Below are positions 21,731 to 41,233 of a stretch of 64,000 nucleotides of DNA, one piece after another. Every line of letters starts with the position of its first letter. Position 1 is the first letter of the stretch. The DNA is taken from NCBI GenBank assembly GCA_030268105.1, contig BSDZ01000011.1, forward strand, positions 3,869,001-3,933,000. The letters run 5' to 3'. The DNA is from Volvox africanus (Eukaryota; Chlorophyta; Chlorophyceae; Chlamydomonadales; Volvocaceae). The position numbers were made by a program, and so were the translations under genes. The notes below the pieces were generated by a model. That model saw nothing but the letters and a program-made list of their open reading frames with translations, made no database searches and had not been told where the DNA came from.

Positions 21731-24700
21731 TTACGCGTATCCCTTCATGGTCCAAGGGACCAGCACCGCGTCAAGTACTTCCACGTAGCCCTGGCATATT
21801 TGAGGTTGGATGAGGTAGGGTGGAGAGAGCGCAGCAAACGGTTAGGAGCTGGGACTGCGATTTAAAATAAATGTTTTTGATTTCCGATGATCACGGGTGA
21901 GGATAGGGTGTTGTTACGATTGCGGAGGGTTCGCAGTTGACGGGGATTGGGGGTTAAGTGAGGTTATTCGACATTTGTCATTTATCACGTTCCGAGAAAG
22001 TGGAATTGTGCCGTTTAAGCTTTCAAATCTGTGTTTTCCCGAGGTCCCGAGTCCCGAGGACCCAGATCTTATCTTTATTCCCTTAACTTCCGCCACGGCG
22101 GCCATACCTCTCGGCTAAACGCCCGGACACTCTCCCCGAGTAATCCCCGCCGCCTTCCCGCCCTCAATTGGATACGATCCCGCTGACCTTGCACGCGTAC
22201 AGATCTTTTTCGATGACATTGGCACTGCTCTTGGGGCTCGATATGGTAACCTTGCCGCTACCGTCCTGCTTCGCGGACACGGTCTTCCCACCGGACAGCC
22301 CCGTGTACATATTCACATCTCCGCGCATGAAGGGGGTGGTCCAAGTGGCCTGTGTGGGTTTGATTTATGCACGGCAGAGGGGGAGTTGCACGGCACAACA
22401 ACAACCCGCCAAGAGTCTCGGCCCCGTAACAATCTAGGGTGCAACGTGATAGGTGCTGAGCAGCCGCCAAGTGGTAGGAAGTTGCTGGTGGTGGAGATCT
22501 TGGAGAAGGGCATAGGGCGCATCCACGTCCGCCAGATGGCGGCCCAGGGAAGCTGGAGACATGAACCGGTACACATCTCTACAGTACACACCCGCTGTCA
22601 TGCTCACAGAACCCCCATCCGTTCAAATGCTTGGGAAAGCTTATATCACCTTGAGAGGCTCCACCGGTGGCAGCACGTGGTATCGGCTGATGTCTGCCAG
22701 AATGCCCTTCGCAGTGCCGTCCCGCTCGACAGCCTCCTTGCTGGAATAACCTGCATGGGCGACACGGTGCAGATGACCCGGCGGCCACTTAGGCATGGCA
22801 TACGGATCACGACACGCACTACGAACTAGTGCACGGGTGAAGCTGTAAGGGAATGAAGGAATAATAAGTTGCGCACAAAGTGGTGGTGGTGGTGGTAGTG
22901 GTGATAATGGCGGTGGTGGTGGCGGTGGTGGTGGCGGTGGTGGCGGTGGTGGTGGCGGTGATGGTTTGGTGGTCTTGGAGATGGTAAAGTAAGCAACGGG
23001 TGGTTGCAATTGCGGACCGGACCACCAGAAGCCGGTTCTCACCTAGCCTATTAAGGGCGCTCCAAATAGCGCTATCGGTGGGCGCCAACAGGGTGACCAT
23101 GTACCCCGGCATCCTGGTCTTCCCGCCCTCTTCGGAAAAGCTGAGCATCCACCTACACGCGTTGGATACGCACACCGCAGAGGGAATGAAATGGAGTTCC
23201 CCTTACACTATATTATTGACAAATGCGGAGTTTGAACCGGGGTATCAACCAATAGGCCTAGCAGGCCTAGTAGACACCGCACGCAAATCGACTTCAATTG
23301 CAGAATATATACTCAAAATATATAGGACGCCATGCTATCACATAGTATGGAGCGACTAGGTTTTAGGATATACGCAACCGGGTTAGGGGTTCTCGCACAT
23401 GGAATCCGTACTCCGTACTCCATAGGCTTGTACATATCCAGGGTATGCACGGTTTCGTGGATACAGGGATGAAATAGAGCCAACTCAAGTTCTAAATCGC
23501 CACCTTTACCTCCCCAGAGAAGCTCTGTCCCCCCGTTTTTGCCCCACCCGGCCCTAGCCTACCGAGCAGATGCAGACTGGTTGGACCTCCGCCCGGCTAA
23601 CCCAACCAGCAAATCACCGACCTAAACATCTCCAGCCCCTTGTACTTGAGCACGTCGTCAAGCGTCGAGCAGCAAGGACACCGACCGCAGCTGATCTGGC
23701 AGTAACCTGTGGTTCAATGTACGGCACAGGTCAAACGAAATTAAACAAATAACATCCAAGGAGGGGAAAGAAACATAATGAATGCAGGAGATGGAATGTC
23801 TACATTGTACAGCTACTGCGGAAACGCAAATTTCAGGCAGGTGTTGATGGTTCTGTGCTTGCACTACCCTCATATAAAACCATGCTTGTACATATTCATA
23901 GGGCTACCGCATAACATGTTAAAACGACCACAGCTAAAATGAATCAAATCGATTACTAGGCTAGCTAATTAAAGCAAACGCTTGCAAGCAAGTAAGCAAA
24001 TTTTGCCGGCGACGGCAAATATTCCCGAGGGCCTTACACTACGACTCGTTACAGTGGAGGTGAAAATGCGAGACGCAGATATTGCTAAATAAACTACCTA
24101 AAACTAAATAAAATAGATTAATACGATTTTAACAATTGCGATTACTAGGCTAGCTAAATAAAACGGTAACAATCAACAGAAGTGCCTACTAATAAAAAAA
24201 CTAAAAGATGTAAAGGACAATTTACATATATATACATACATACATATATATATATACATACATACATACATATATATATATATATATTCATTCATTCATT
24301 TAGGGTAATCCTGTGAAAACACCTATAATACATTTTTGCGTTTCCCCCTTCCCCCTTTCCCTTTTTCTCCCCTTCCCCAAACCGCTCCGGAACCCGGTCA
24401 CTGCCCTCCGGAACCTCCTCCGGCGTCTCCAGCATAAAGGGCTGGTTGCAGGCTCCCCACCGCGCCTGGTCAAAGCAGCTGAAGTCGACCCTGGCGTGGG
24501 CCGCTCATGCATCCGGGACACGCACGCCGGCGGGAAGGAGGTCAAGCAAGGGAAAAATCCTTCTTTGTCGGTAAAAGGAAAGGGCTTGTCGATGAAAACC
24601 GAGTCTCGCGATGCTTTGCGAATTGGCCGTTGAATGTGTATCCATTATAATGCTAGGTTCAGACCGTCCATTCCATCGGAGGCAAAGGATGCCCACCCTC

Positions 24701-25802
24701 ATGCATATGTTGACTATTATGCTGATGCTGGTATCACTACAACCCATCACGGTATGATACCCTGGTATTCTTTCCTTTAAAACCCGTGGCCCACAAGCAC
24801 TTGGAATAATACCCTGGTAGAGATGAACAGCAGTAGATAAACAAGATTTGGATTCGGATCTGAATGGTGGCTAGGGTCTTACTTCGCTCGCAGGAAGGAA
24901 TCGCGGGAGTCCACATCTGAGCAGCCGCAGGGCAGTCCTAGCGGGGGGTCCTCCGGCCTGACGGTGGAAAGGTGCGGCGGAGTGCGCTGCTGTTTCGACT
25001 GCTGCTGCTGTTGGGCGTTAAACCAGGATGCCAGGGCAGCACCTAGGCTAGGCTGCCGCTGCTGGGCTGCGGGCAGAGGAACATGAAGGGAGAACCCAGC
25101 GGGGCCCCGGGTGAGCTCGATGGGGCGATAAAAAAGGGTAAATCTTATACAGATATCATACACGAGAATTCACGTTATAGTGTTGTATATGTGTGTATGT
25201 GTGTATGTGTGTATGTGTGTATGTGTGTATGTGTGTATGTGTGTATGTGTGTATGTGTGTATGTGTCCACGCGGGGACAAGTTACAATGTAGGACTTTGA
25301 TGGGTGTTTTGGATCGGTATGTGGCCACGGGGATATGCACAGCTGCTGTATTTGGTTGACCTCCTGGATTGAAGGCAGATATATATGGGGTAAAAATAAT
25401 AGAACAATGTAAGGCTGAACGTGTGTGTTTTGGTTCTGTACGGAGGAACGGGCATATGTGCAGATTTTAAGCAGCTGTAGGCGCGGAGCGAGAGTGAGTG
25501 ACGTACAGATAGGCATAAACATGAATAAACACATATGAATCCTAACACGCTCCACAGGACCGCGTATCAATGTGTTTTTCTTTACTTCCACCCCGTGACA
25601 AGGAAAGTTGTAGTTTATGTGTATGTATATGTATGTGTGTATCTCTACATACGACATACGCACCGATGGCCGGGCCTGCAAGTGCAGCTAGGATCGCAAA
25701 TGCCGCCACTAGGGTGGCGGCGGCGATGCGTCGTGTGCAGGAGGGGGCTCCCGCTGCCGCTCCCGCTGTCCCTGCCGCTGCAGTCGCCACTGACCCTGCC
25801 AT
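21731..25802 (-). CDS. Secreted FAS1 (fasciclin) protein with a Cys-rich module, 305 residues
   Basis: Eight exons (25664-25802, 24883-25066, 24402-24490, 23622-23706, 23043-23140, 22650-22750, 22188-22349, 21731-21790) total 918 nt in frame. A hydrophobic segment at residues about 24-46 (AAATLVAAFAILAALAGPA) is a signal peptide or anchor. Residues about 97-150 carry a ShK-like Cys pattern (CGCSD, CFDQARWGACNQPFM, YCQISCGRCPCC). A single FAS1 domain follows (about 150-300): MVTLLAPTDSAIWSAL, ILADISRYHVLP, DVNMYTGLSGGKTVS, SANVIEKDLYACKGYVEVLD and AVLVPW match the two conserved FAS1 blocks and closing strand. FAS1 domains mediate adhesion in cell walls and matrix; Volvox algal-CAM is a known example, but this protein has one FAS1 domain and no hydroxyproline-rich stalk. 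An upstream in-frame ATG at 25859 is an alternative start. The gene is divergent from MCM3. Confidence 0.88.
22879..22961. repeat. GGT/GGC trinucleotide repeat
   Basis: Imperfect GGT/GGC array within the FAS1 intron between the exons 22650-22750 and 23043-23140. It is not translated in the spliced model. Confidence 0.85.
23950..24160. repeat. Direct repeat pair GATTACTAGGCTAGCTAA
   Basis: The 18-base word GATTACTAGGCTAGCTAA occurs at about 23951 and again about 190 bases later at about 24141, each followed by A(T)TAAA-rich sequence. The pair sits in an AT-rich FAS1 intron and could mark a duplicated end of an old insertion; no coding content is seen between the copies. Confidence 0.6.
24223..24300. 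repeat. TA/TACA and ATTC microsatellite
   Basis: Compound TATATACATACA and ATTC simple repeat in the FAS1 intron. Confidence 0.8.
25187..25266. repeat. TATGTGTG octanucleotide repeat
   Basis: About nine perfect 8-bp units in the first FAS1 intron. Confidence 0.9.
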
Positions 25803-27662
25803 GCTCGAACGTTCCTTTGCGCTGTTCCACCCTTCTTCGCTGTAATCCTGCTGCTGCACGAACAGCGTCGGGCGCCTCGGGTACCTCTTATGTCCCGCGT
25901 TCCCTCTGCATGTGTTAGAGGGTGATGTGATGGCGGATCGGGTCTTTAGCGGGCTGCAGCTCGAAGCAGTAACGCAATAAACCCAATGGCCTGGGCATGA
26001 AAAGGATGTCTACAAAGGGCCAAAGCTGCCGTCTCGTCCTTTATGCTCAAGGAGTCCAGTAGCAATATTTGCCACTGAAGCTTCGTAGGCCTCCAATGTC
26101 GTCGCCGCGGACCACATCCAAAGCGCATGTCGCTCTTTGAGCTGTCCGAAGTGTAAATCATTGAGACAGCCTATCATCTTACTAATGCCATTTACGAAAA
26201 CTGTGAGACTATAGAGATGCCTGTTTAGGGCATTGCATTTATTAGCGAGGACTAACAATATTGCCTAATATTGCCGTAATTTTGTTGACTTTGCTAGGTT
26301 ACTTATATTTAGTGTAGCTGTTTTTTGGGAGTTAGGCGTTGCGTTATTTAGGTGTCAAACACCTAAGGAAGACAGAATGATCACTGTCCCTTCCAACCTT
26401 GGATGGAAGGTTACTGTGCAATGGGAGAGAGGCAACCTGGGGGGAAGGTATATTCGAGTAGAAAAAACGCCCACCTGCTCGCCCGCTTGCCTTTAACACA
26501 TACATCTTACATATTGCGAGATTGAATCCGGTTGACCTTCTACCACCTCCTATTTCTCCTTTGCATTAACACTTGCTCTGTTGATTACGCCAGGTCGCAC
26601 CCGTTTTCCCAATAATTCGAGTGGAAGCGGACGTACCGCGGACGTACGCGGGGTACATGGCGCATTTTCTTCTGTGCGTGTCATTCGCTTGGACATGCAG
26701 TGTGGTCTCTCCAACATCCAAACAAATCAGCGCAATACCTGGACCGCTGGGTTTGCATCTCTGGTTTGCAGCTGACAAATAACTGAACTTCTGTTGTTGC
26801 TCTGTTTATACAATCAACTCGTTTTGTTTTACACTCTGCAACTAATTGGTTTCACGGCGATACCCTTAGCGGACGTGGGAAGCTAAGACTTTGATAGCGA
26901 ATGATTTTGGAAACGTGTCGTATCCCCTAAGGATTGTGGCTGATTCCCTTCCATTTTCCCACCTTGCTAACGAACGCATTATGTATGCTATGATGACAGC
27001 AAATGTCGGTCAATGAGTACTGGCATAATCTTAACGCGGTCTGTGGCATCGTGGAGTGACTTGCTTGTTGACCCCCTTGTGATTCTGCATCCTAAGTGTG
27101 CTCTCCCGGCAACTAAAGCTACACGATTAAACCATGTAACATTAAGCAGTGCGCAAAGGCCACAGCAATAGGATTGAGTTGTTATGCTGCTGGTCGCGTG
27201 ATGCCTGTTTGATTCTCTCACCAGGCAAAAAGCGGCTAGCACAGGCCTGGAAGTAAAACATTACCTGGAATGCTCTTGTAAATGTATTGTACAATGCACC
27301 GACATCAACATTATTATGGCTGCGACACAGTCGTTCGTTTATCAGCAATTTTAACGCAGCTCCATGTAAGCATTCTAGTTACAAGGCCACAATACATTAC
27401 CCTGCTGTCGGGCCAAGGTATTTGTAGCCACTCCAGGGCAGGCTTAGCGCAAACATTGACCCCCAAGCCAGCTTGCGCTTGCAAGCCGACGGCGGTACGG
27501 CATTTTGTGGATTTTGGCGCGCATGACATTGATAAAGTGCAAGCTTTCCGTTGCATTCCTCATTGATGCCTAATTTGTTTTAACTTACCGTTAATTTTAC
27601 ATGGTACCATTTGCTTTCATTTAAAGTATTGACGTTCTCACTTGTGACCTTGACTGTGTGAA
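25803..27662. other. Bidirectional upstream region of FAS1 and MCM3
   Basis: The 1.86 kb separates two divergent start codons. A minus-strand open stretch at 26010-26258 (82 codons) has no recognisable similarity and is probably chance. I see no RNA gene. The last 100 bases before MCM3 are AT-rich and presumably carry its promoter. Confidence 0.45.
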
Positions 27663-33825
<6,163 letters not shown>

Positions 33826-34817
33826 TGTAGACCTGTTTAATTGCTAGAACTGTTTTGGATGTGCTTCGTTGTTACTGGGATCTTATTCGCGGAATATCCA
33901 CGGAAACTGTAACGATTTAAGGACTCTCGCATTGCTGATGGTGTATACCGAAAAAAAGGTATAATTGTGAGTTTAAGCTAGAGGGTCTGGTGGCAAGCCT
34001 GGTACAGGAATTGCGGTTGTGTGAAGTGCGAAAATGATGTGAGGGATGCGTAGGGTTAGGCAGCAGCAAGCATGTGACACATGTGATGCCATCGCATCTT
34101 TCGCGTGCACCACTTTTGAGTCCGCATATGCGATTAAGGCAAACGTGGCCCATCGGCCGGCAGGGTGCATGTAGATGACTGCGCATATTCCTATAAATTG
34201 AGTTGTTCGTGTTGTGCATGTGCGATCTTGTGCATGCGGGTGAGAGGGGTTCATGGTCCGGGGCAGGGTATGTGATTTCAATGTAATGTACTTCTTGGAG
34301 GTGAACCTTTATGCACGCTGCCCCTTAAATGCAACCTACCCCACGATGAGGGTCGAAGCAGAGTGTATCTGCTCTTGTGGAACTTTGGCCTGGGTTCAGT
34401 CATGTTCGTTGACGACGCAGAAGGGGGGATTTTCCGGCCTAGAGAGCTCCTGTTCAGAAGCAGACTCATTTAGCCCGCTGCTGGCTCTGCCGTTCGCCGT
34501 CAACTCTGCAACATGTACTCACTTGAGTACTGCTACCGCCACCAAATCCAAGTTCAACGCTTCCTGGTTTTCGGCAGAGCGCTGGTCATTAGGCAGAGCC
34601 TACCCCGCTCCCACAGGCGCAGCACTTGTGATTACCTCGTCCTGAATAGAGAAGCGGTCATCAACTAAGGGGGTGGCCGTAAATCATACCACCAAAAGCT
34701 AGCGGGGATAAGAGTGAAGTCACCCGGGAAAATACCATATCCATCAATCTATGAGTCCAAGGAAAAGGTACCAAGATATACACACCAAGTTATAAGTCCG
34801 CCAGGCAGTAGCCCTTA
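33826..34817. other. Intergenic region between convergent MCM3 and kinesin-like genes
   Basis: Contains both 3' UTRs. A 130-codon open stretch at 34253-34645 on the plus strand has no recognisable features and lies where UTRs are expected; I do not call it a gene. Confidence 0.5.
33908..33912 (+). terminator. Polyadenylation signal TGTAA, MCM3
   Basis: TGTAA about 83 bases after the MCM3 stop; another TGTAA overlaps the stop codon itself (33820-33824). Confidence 0.45.
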
Positions 34818-37800
34818 TTATGTATCCGGATCCCGATCCCGACCTGGATTCAGATTCGTCTCTATATCATGCGCTCGTCCCGCCAGCTGCGCGAAAGACT
34901 CCACCAGTTGCCGCATGCCGTCCAGCTGCACCATTAACACTTGGTTCTCGGTGAGCAGTTGCTGGGCATCCCGCACCGCAGCATCACGTGAAGCGGCAGC
35001 TGCCGTGGCGTCGGCACGTGCTGAGGTCAGCTGGCTAGCGAGGTCGGCTGCCTGAAGTCGGATGAGAAAAAGCATAAGACGGCGCGAAGACGGGACGTGT
35101 CTAGATGCTGAGTTAGGTAGTGGATACTGAGGGATTGTGGAGGGACCCTAGGAATACAGGCGGTGGGTGGAAGAACAAGATGGCCTCAATCAGGCAGCTG
35201 AATGGGTGCCCTGAAAATCTGTTAGGCATATCCTGAAATTTGTCATCACGTAACACCCCACCCCATCCGCACGACTTGACTCCATGTACTCAAAAGATTG
35301 TCGACGGGGGCTTATACAGACATTCTGACCTGCATCTCCAGCCAACGGCGCCGAGCGCCCTCTCCAGCCGCCACCCGAGCCTGCAGCAGCGCCGCACGCC
35401 TTTGCTGCTGCGCCGTCGCAAGCGCTGTTTGTAGCTGCGCCTCACGACGGTGGGCCTGCCGCAGCGCAGACCGCAACGCGCCCATCTCCTTCTGTCCCCG
35501 CCGCCATGTCACCTCCGAGTCGCCGGGCCAGACACCCCGAGGGATAGAGCCTCCTCGTGCCGTACCCGACAGAAACCACCAGCCCCGCATCGCCTCGCCC
35601 TCCAGACCTCTGCTGCCTCCATTATGGCCGCCAGGCCCCTCCAGACTAGCATCACTGTCGGCGCCGTCGGGGTATCTGTGTCTGCACTTATATGTATGGG
35701 TGGTGTCCGCACTTGCGCCCAACCTTCTGCGAGACCGCGGCGACGCTGGTCCCGCCGCCGCGGCGCCGCCGCTGCGGAATGGCGACGAGGCACCGCCCAC
35801 TTGGGGCCCACAGCTGTGGCGCCGCCTCCGGGGTTCACCTCTCGCAGGGCCATCGCTGCGACTCCGTAGGCAGGTTTGCGACTGGGACTGCTCAGCAATC
35901 AGCTGAGGCTGCCGCCGCCGGCGCTGTTGGAGCCCGTTCAGCGGCGACGAAGAAGACGGTGGAGGAGCTGCCGCCAGCAGGCGCCCACGAGCCGGTGACA
36001 CTGCGGCTTTGCGCCGAGGAGTGGTCAGGGCATCCGCAACCGCCCCTGCAGCACCGCCGCTGCCATCGCAAATGCTGTTACTTCGCATTGCTACTTCTCG
36101 TGTGGACGGCGCAGCAGCCTGGCAACATGCTCGATGAGCTGACGATGCCACGCCGCCATCGCCGGTGCTGACGGCTGCGGCCACGGCAGAGCCAACTGCA
36201 TGCTGGTCCGGTAGATGGTCTCGATGAAGGTGGCTGCGGCGGCTAAGTACGGCGTCCATGGCCAGGGCCGCGAGATCTTGCTCGGCACAGAGGATGGCAA
36301 GGTCGCGTTGGCCAGCTATCAAATCAGCCACCTGCGGTGATGTCAGGGCCGGACGTCAGGGTGGACGTCAGAGTGAAACTGGTGAACCAGACGGTGAGGC
36401 ATGAGTGGCGGCGGAGAAGGAGAAGTTTGGAGGTCGATGGCGGAGGAGTTAAGGAGGCGAATGGAAGAGGACAGGAGGAGAGGGGGGTACGGAGGAGAGA
36501 GGGGGAGATAAGAGAAAAGCAGGAAGCCAATTGGAGGACAAGATCAGGAGGAGGGGAGGAAGGCAGGCAGTTCTTTGTTCAAGCTCTTTACAACTGAACA
36601 ATTCTTTAAGATTTTTGCCCGCATCCTCGTCAGGCGTGCGCCCAGGCGTAAGACGCGGAGTTCAAATGATGCACCCGGGTATAGAGAATTGAAATCCTGA
36701 AGCAGACTGTCGTGACGGCACAGCGATACTGGATTATGTAGGCGTCAGGACCACATACAACATTGACTTGTCTACCTGACGTCGCAGCCTGTCTATGTCC
36801 TCCTCATACGCCGCCATCAACGCCGCCATCGCTGCCGACACCGCTGCTGCCTCTGCCGCCGCCAGGCGCCGCTCCCCGCACTTTCCCCCTGTCCCTGTTG
36901 GCGCTGCAGCCAAAACATCTTCCGCTTCCGCCTCCGCCAAGGCGGCGCGTCGCAGGTGCCTTCGCAGCCGGACCACCTCCTCGTCGTGCGCCGCCTGCTG
37001 CACTTCCATCAAGGTACGAAGCTCCATCAGCTCAAGCTGCGTGTCGTACAGCCTTTCCTGTAGCACCTCGCTGCCGGCGGCGGCACGCTCCAGGGTTCTG
37101 AGTAGCGCCTGGTTGCGCTGAAGGAGCGGCACAGTGCCACTATTCGGCACCTCCGACGCCGCCGCTATGGTCACCTCCGACGCCGCCGCCGCGGAGGATC
37201 TGGCGGGCTCGGGGCGGGTCTTGGAGCTTTCCACCTGCGGCAACGGAACACCGCCGCCGCTGCACGGCAGGGCAGCGGTACCCGTAGCTGCTGCTGCCGC
37301 CGCAACTGAAACCGCTTGTAATGTAGCCGCTGTTGCATCCGTGTTGACAGCCGCCCACGCAGCTGCATCTGCGGTTGAAGTTTTAGAGCCAAGCTGCAAG
37401 GGTGAGAGTCCTGGGGTTCCCGCCACAAGCCCCGTTGGGTTAGAGGCTGCGCTGCCGCCGCCGGCAGCAGTGGTTGGCAGCGGCGCCATCTGCAGCGGCG
37501 CCATCGGCGGCGGTGATGGTGTCAGCGGCGGCTGTTGTGATGATGGGCTTGAGAGGGCTGCGGCGATGGACATGGCATCTCGCGCAATGCGGAGGTTCCA
37601 CGAACCCAGGGATGCATCGTCGCCGGAGCCTTCGCTGCTAAGAACGCCGCCAACGCCGCCAACGCCGCTGCCGCAGGTGACATCGAGGCCTCCGATCGTG
37701 CCGCTGCGGCTGCGGACTTTGGCGAGACCAGCACTAGGCCAAGCAACCAGTAGCTCACCTCTTCCACATCCTCCACCTTTCACATCCGTGGCTTTCCCAT

Positions 37801-40800
37801 CCTCTCGGAGCACGCTCTGGCCCCAAGCCGGGTCCTGCAACCCGGTCAAACCCTCCGCCACCATGATCACTGCGCCGGAAACGGCTCCGAAGGCCGCTGA
37901 GCCGTCTGAATCCTCCTCTCGTACAGCCTCTTGAACACCTCCGCTGGCGCTACCGCTGTTGCTACTGCTGTCGAGTAGATGCTCTAGTCCGCCCGTATTG
38001 TTGGAGGGGCTGAGGATAATGCTGACGGCTCCGGCTAGGGTGCCGCCACTGTCGTGGGCATTGACGGGAGTTGCCGCCGTCCCCGCCGCGGCCGCCACCG
38101 CCGCCGCCGCCGCCGTTGCAGTCGCAGCACCGCTGTTGAGAAAGACTCCAGAACTTAACTGTCTCAATCGATTCCAATCTGGTTCACCGGTATCTCTCTC
38201 CAAAATGTCGCCGCCGGCGCCGCCGCCGACCCCGATGGCCTTGTCGACGCTGCCGTCACTGCGAATTACAGCTCGGCCTCCGCCAAAGTTGTCGTGCGCT
38301 TCATCTTCATCTTGATCTCTGCCTCTGTCGAAACAATAATTGATCGTGTCTGGATGTGGGTTCGCACCGCCGCCGCCGGCGCCCCGTGCTGAGCGAGACC
38401 TGGGCAGTGTTCCGGCCACGGGCTTCCACAGCTCTTGAGCAGCATACCCGGCGAGAAGGGCCCCGTAAAGGCCTTGTGCCGGCCCCCCGTGAGGCAGCGC
38501 CGCCCACGCTACCTCACTAGAATGTCGCAGGGACGATGCTGAAGGAGTCCGCCCGGCAGCAGCGACGGAGGGCCGTCGGCGGTCGCCGGCTTTGTCCGAC
38601 GATGGCATCAGCTTAACGTTGCCGCCACCGCCGCCACCGCTGCCACTGCCGCCGCCGCCGCTGCCACCGCCTCTGCCACCACCGTCCCCGCTGCCACCGG
38701 CCCCGATGCTAACGCTGACACTTGCGCTGAGCCAGTTTGCAATGACACCGCCGCTACCACCGCCGTCGCTTCGAAGATTGTGACCGGAGCCAATATGGGT
38801 GCTGCCGCTGACGACGTTGTGATTAGTCGACTTCGGCTTTGCAGCCGAGGCTGACGCCAACGCAGACCTCAGAGCAGCTCCGCCCCGCTCCGACACAGGA
38901 GTCAAGTCACGACTGTTTCTCCCGTACGACTCCAACATAGATGACGCAGGCTCGGAGCCACGAAATCGAGACCTTGGGCTTTGCATTTGATCTGTCGTGG
39001 CTGGTTGCCCCGAGCGCGGAGGGCGAGCAGCTGGTGTCTCGACAACAGCTGCAGCCTCCGTATCGGTGCCGACGGCGCGGCAGGGTTGTTGTACGGAAGG
39101 TTGCTGGAACTGCTGCGATACGAACAAAGGACGCAGTGGCTGCGGCTGCGCCGGTTGCGGGCCTGCATTCCGTGCATCGTCTCCACCCCCATCGGCACAG
39201 GCAACGGCGGCGGCGGCGGCGGCGGCAGCGGACCGGGAGTGGTGCAAGCCCTTTGAAAACAGACCCTCATAGAGTTGGTCAAACTCGGAACGAAGTCGGG
39301 CGAGCCGTTCCTCCGCCAAGACGGCGGCGTTGGCGGCGGAAGGAGACGCTGCAGCCGACGCCATGGTCGCCGTATTTGCAGCTGGCGTCGCCATCGCCAC
39401 CGCCGCCACTTCACGGGTTAACGCAGCCTCCGGCTGTGATAACCCCGGATGCCGCCGCAGCTGCTGCCATATGGTTATCTCCTGCTGCTGCTGCTGCTGT
39501 TGTTGTTGAGATTGGTGTGAATCCTCTTGTTGTATCTGCTCCTCCCGGACGTCCCAGCTCCCGAGTTGGCTCCGCGATAGCATCGTCGAAGCACGGTCTG
39601 GTTGAACATTGGCGGTCTGTGCCGATGACGATGATGCATGTGGCTGTACTAGCACCGCCGCCCCAGCCACCCTATCGCTTCTGGGACCGCTACCGTACAA
39701 GCAGCCATCACTACCGATGCCGGTGCCCCTTGCGCTAGTACTGCGGCTACCATCGCTATCGTCGCCACCAGCGCCACTTGAGCTCCCGTGCGACGCTGCT
39801 CCTGAAGCGGGTACGTAGCGTCCAGCCTTTGCCGCCGCCGCCGCCGCGGCGGCCGCGGCCGCGGACTCCCGAAGGATTCGGGACTTCTGAAGAGACTCCA
39901 GCCGTCGCTGCAGCCGTAATAAGCCGCCTGCTAAACTGCCAGCTCCCTTTGCCTCGGTTTGTTGCTGGGGACCTGCGCGGCGAGTCGTACCCCCGTCGGC
40001 GTAAGCTGGTGGCCCAGCCTTCCCGTTACCGCTTCCGCCGCCGCCACCACAGAGGTGCTTTGCCGGCTGAAGTGGCATAGTTTGAGATGGGGTAAGGCCC
40101 ACGAGTCCATGGCGTGTGATGGCGTCTAGTTGCTGCTGGAGTTGCCTGGGTCCTGCCGCCCGGTCTGCTGAGTGCAGGTGGATGCCAGTGCGATCGCCGT
40201 CACCGTCCTGGGTTTCTTCGCTGCTTCCGCCGTCAGTTCCCAAGGGTAATAACTGCTCGGATATGTCACGGCGCGGATCCGCCGCCCAACCCGAATCCAG
40301 CGGCACGGCACCAGAGGAGACTGGGAGCGCACTGGCAGCGTGGGATGAAATGGCGGCAATGCGTCGAAGATCCATACGGCCCAAGATGTCGTTCCTGTCT
40401 CTGGATTGCATTCCCGGTACAGCGAGGACACTACCACTCCCGCCGGCACTAGCAGCAGCCGCAGTACAGAGGCTGCTACCGCTTATGCTTGTTTGGATTG
40501 AATCAGCAGCAGCAGCAGCGGTGGAGGTGGAGGCATCGGAGTCGAGCGGCGCAGCCGCTCCGCCGGTGGCTTGGGGGCCTGAATCTGTCACTGCGGCCTG
40601 TCGGCACGCTCTTACCACATCCTTCATCTCCTGGCTGTATCGCAGCCGCATCAGGGACGCTACCTGACGGTCGGAATCCCGCGGAGACGAAGACGCCAGC
40701 GACTCCGCCAACGATGCCCCGTACAGTGGCGGCGGCGGCTCGCTTTTCGTGACGACGGTCTAGGTGCGCAAGGCAAGTAGGAAGAATCAGAAGAAGAAAA

Positions 40801-41167
40801 TTGGGCCCACACCGGTGTAGGCCCATTTTTTGGAAAACCCCAAAACCCTAAATCCCTCGATTCATCCGCGTGACAGGCTTCAAGCCCACACGGATAGATG
40901 GAGGGATAGTTACAGAAGCCGAGCAACTACGCTCTCAAACCTCCACATGTATATATGTGCGTCGTATGGCTGCATGTTACACAGCCATATTGATCGCATC
41001 GACGAAGGGGCAAACGGCACAATGAAGTACAGGCAGGTTACCTCAGCATCCTGCCTCCCCATTATCGCTTTTTGGATGTTCATATCTTTTGCCGCACTGA
41101 TGATCCGAAACCACCGCCAGTGAGGCTCACTAAGTAATGATCCCCAACTTATAAAATGAACAGCGTA

Positions 41168-41233
<66 letters not shown>

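Noticed and set aside
22440..22560. Extra FAS1-like exon (LADVDAPYALLQDL...LLSTYHVAP)
   Set aside because: Suggestive of a second FAS1 fragment, but it ends in a stop and cannot join the flanking exons in phase; could be a relic of a duplicated exon.
25175..25681. 168-codon frame over the TATGTGTG repeat
   Set aside because: Simple-sequence translation (His/Thr/Tyr repeats) across an intron.
37134..37934. 266-codon open frame on the plus strand, and several others in 35300-40700
   Set aside because: Shadows of the GC-rich minus-strand kinesin-like exon; no splice context and biased composition.
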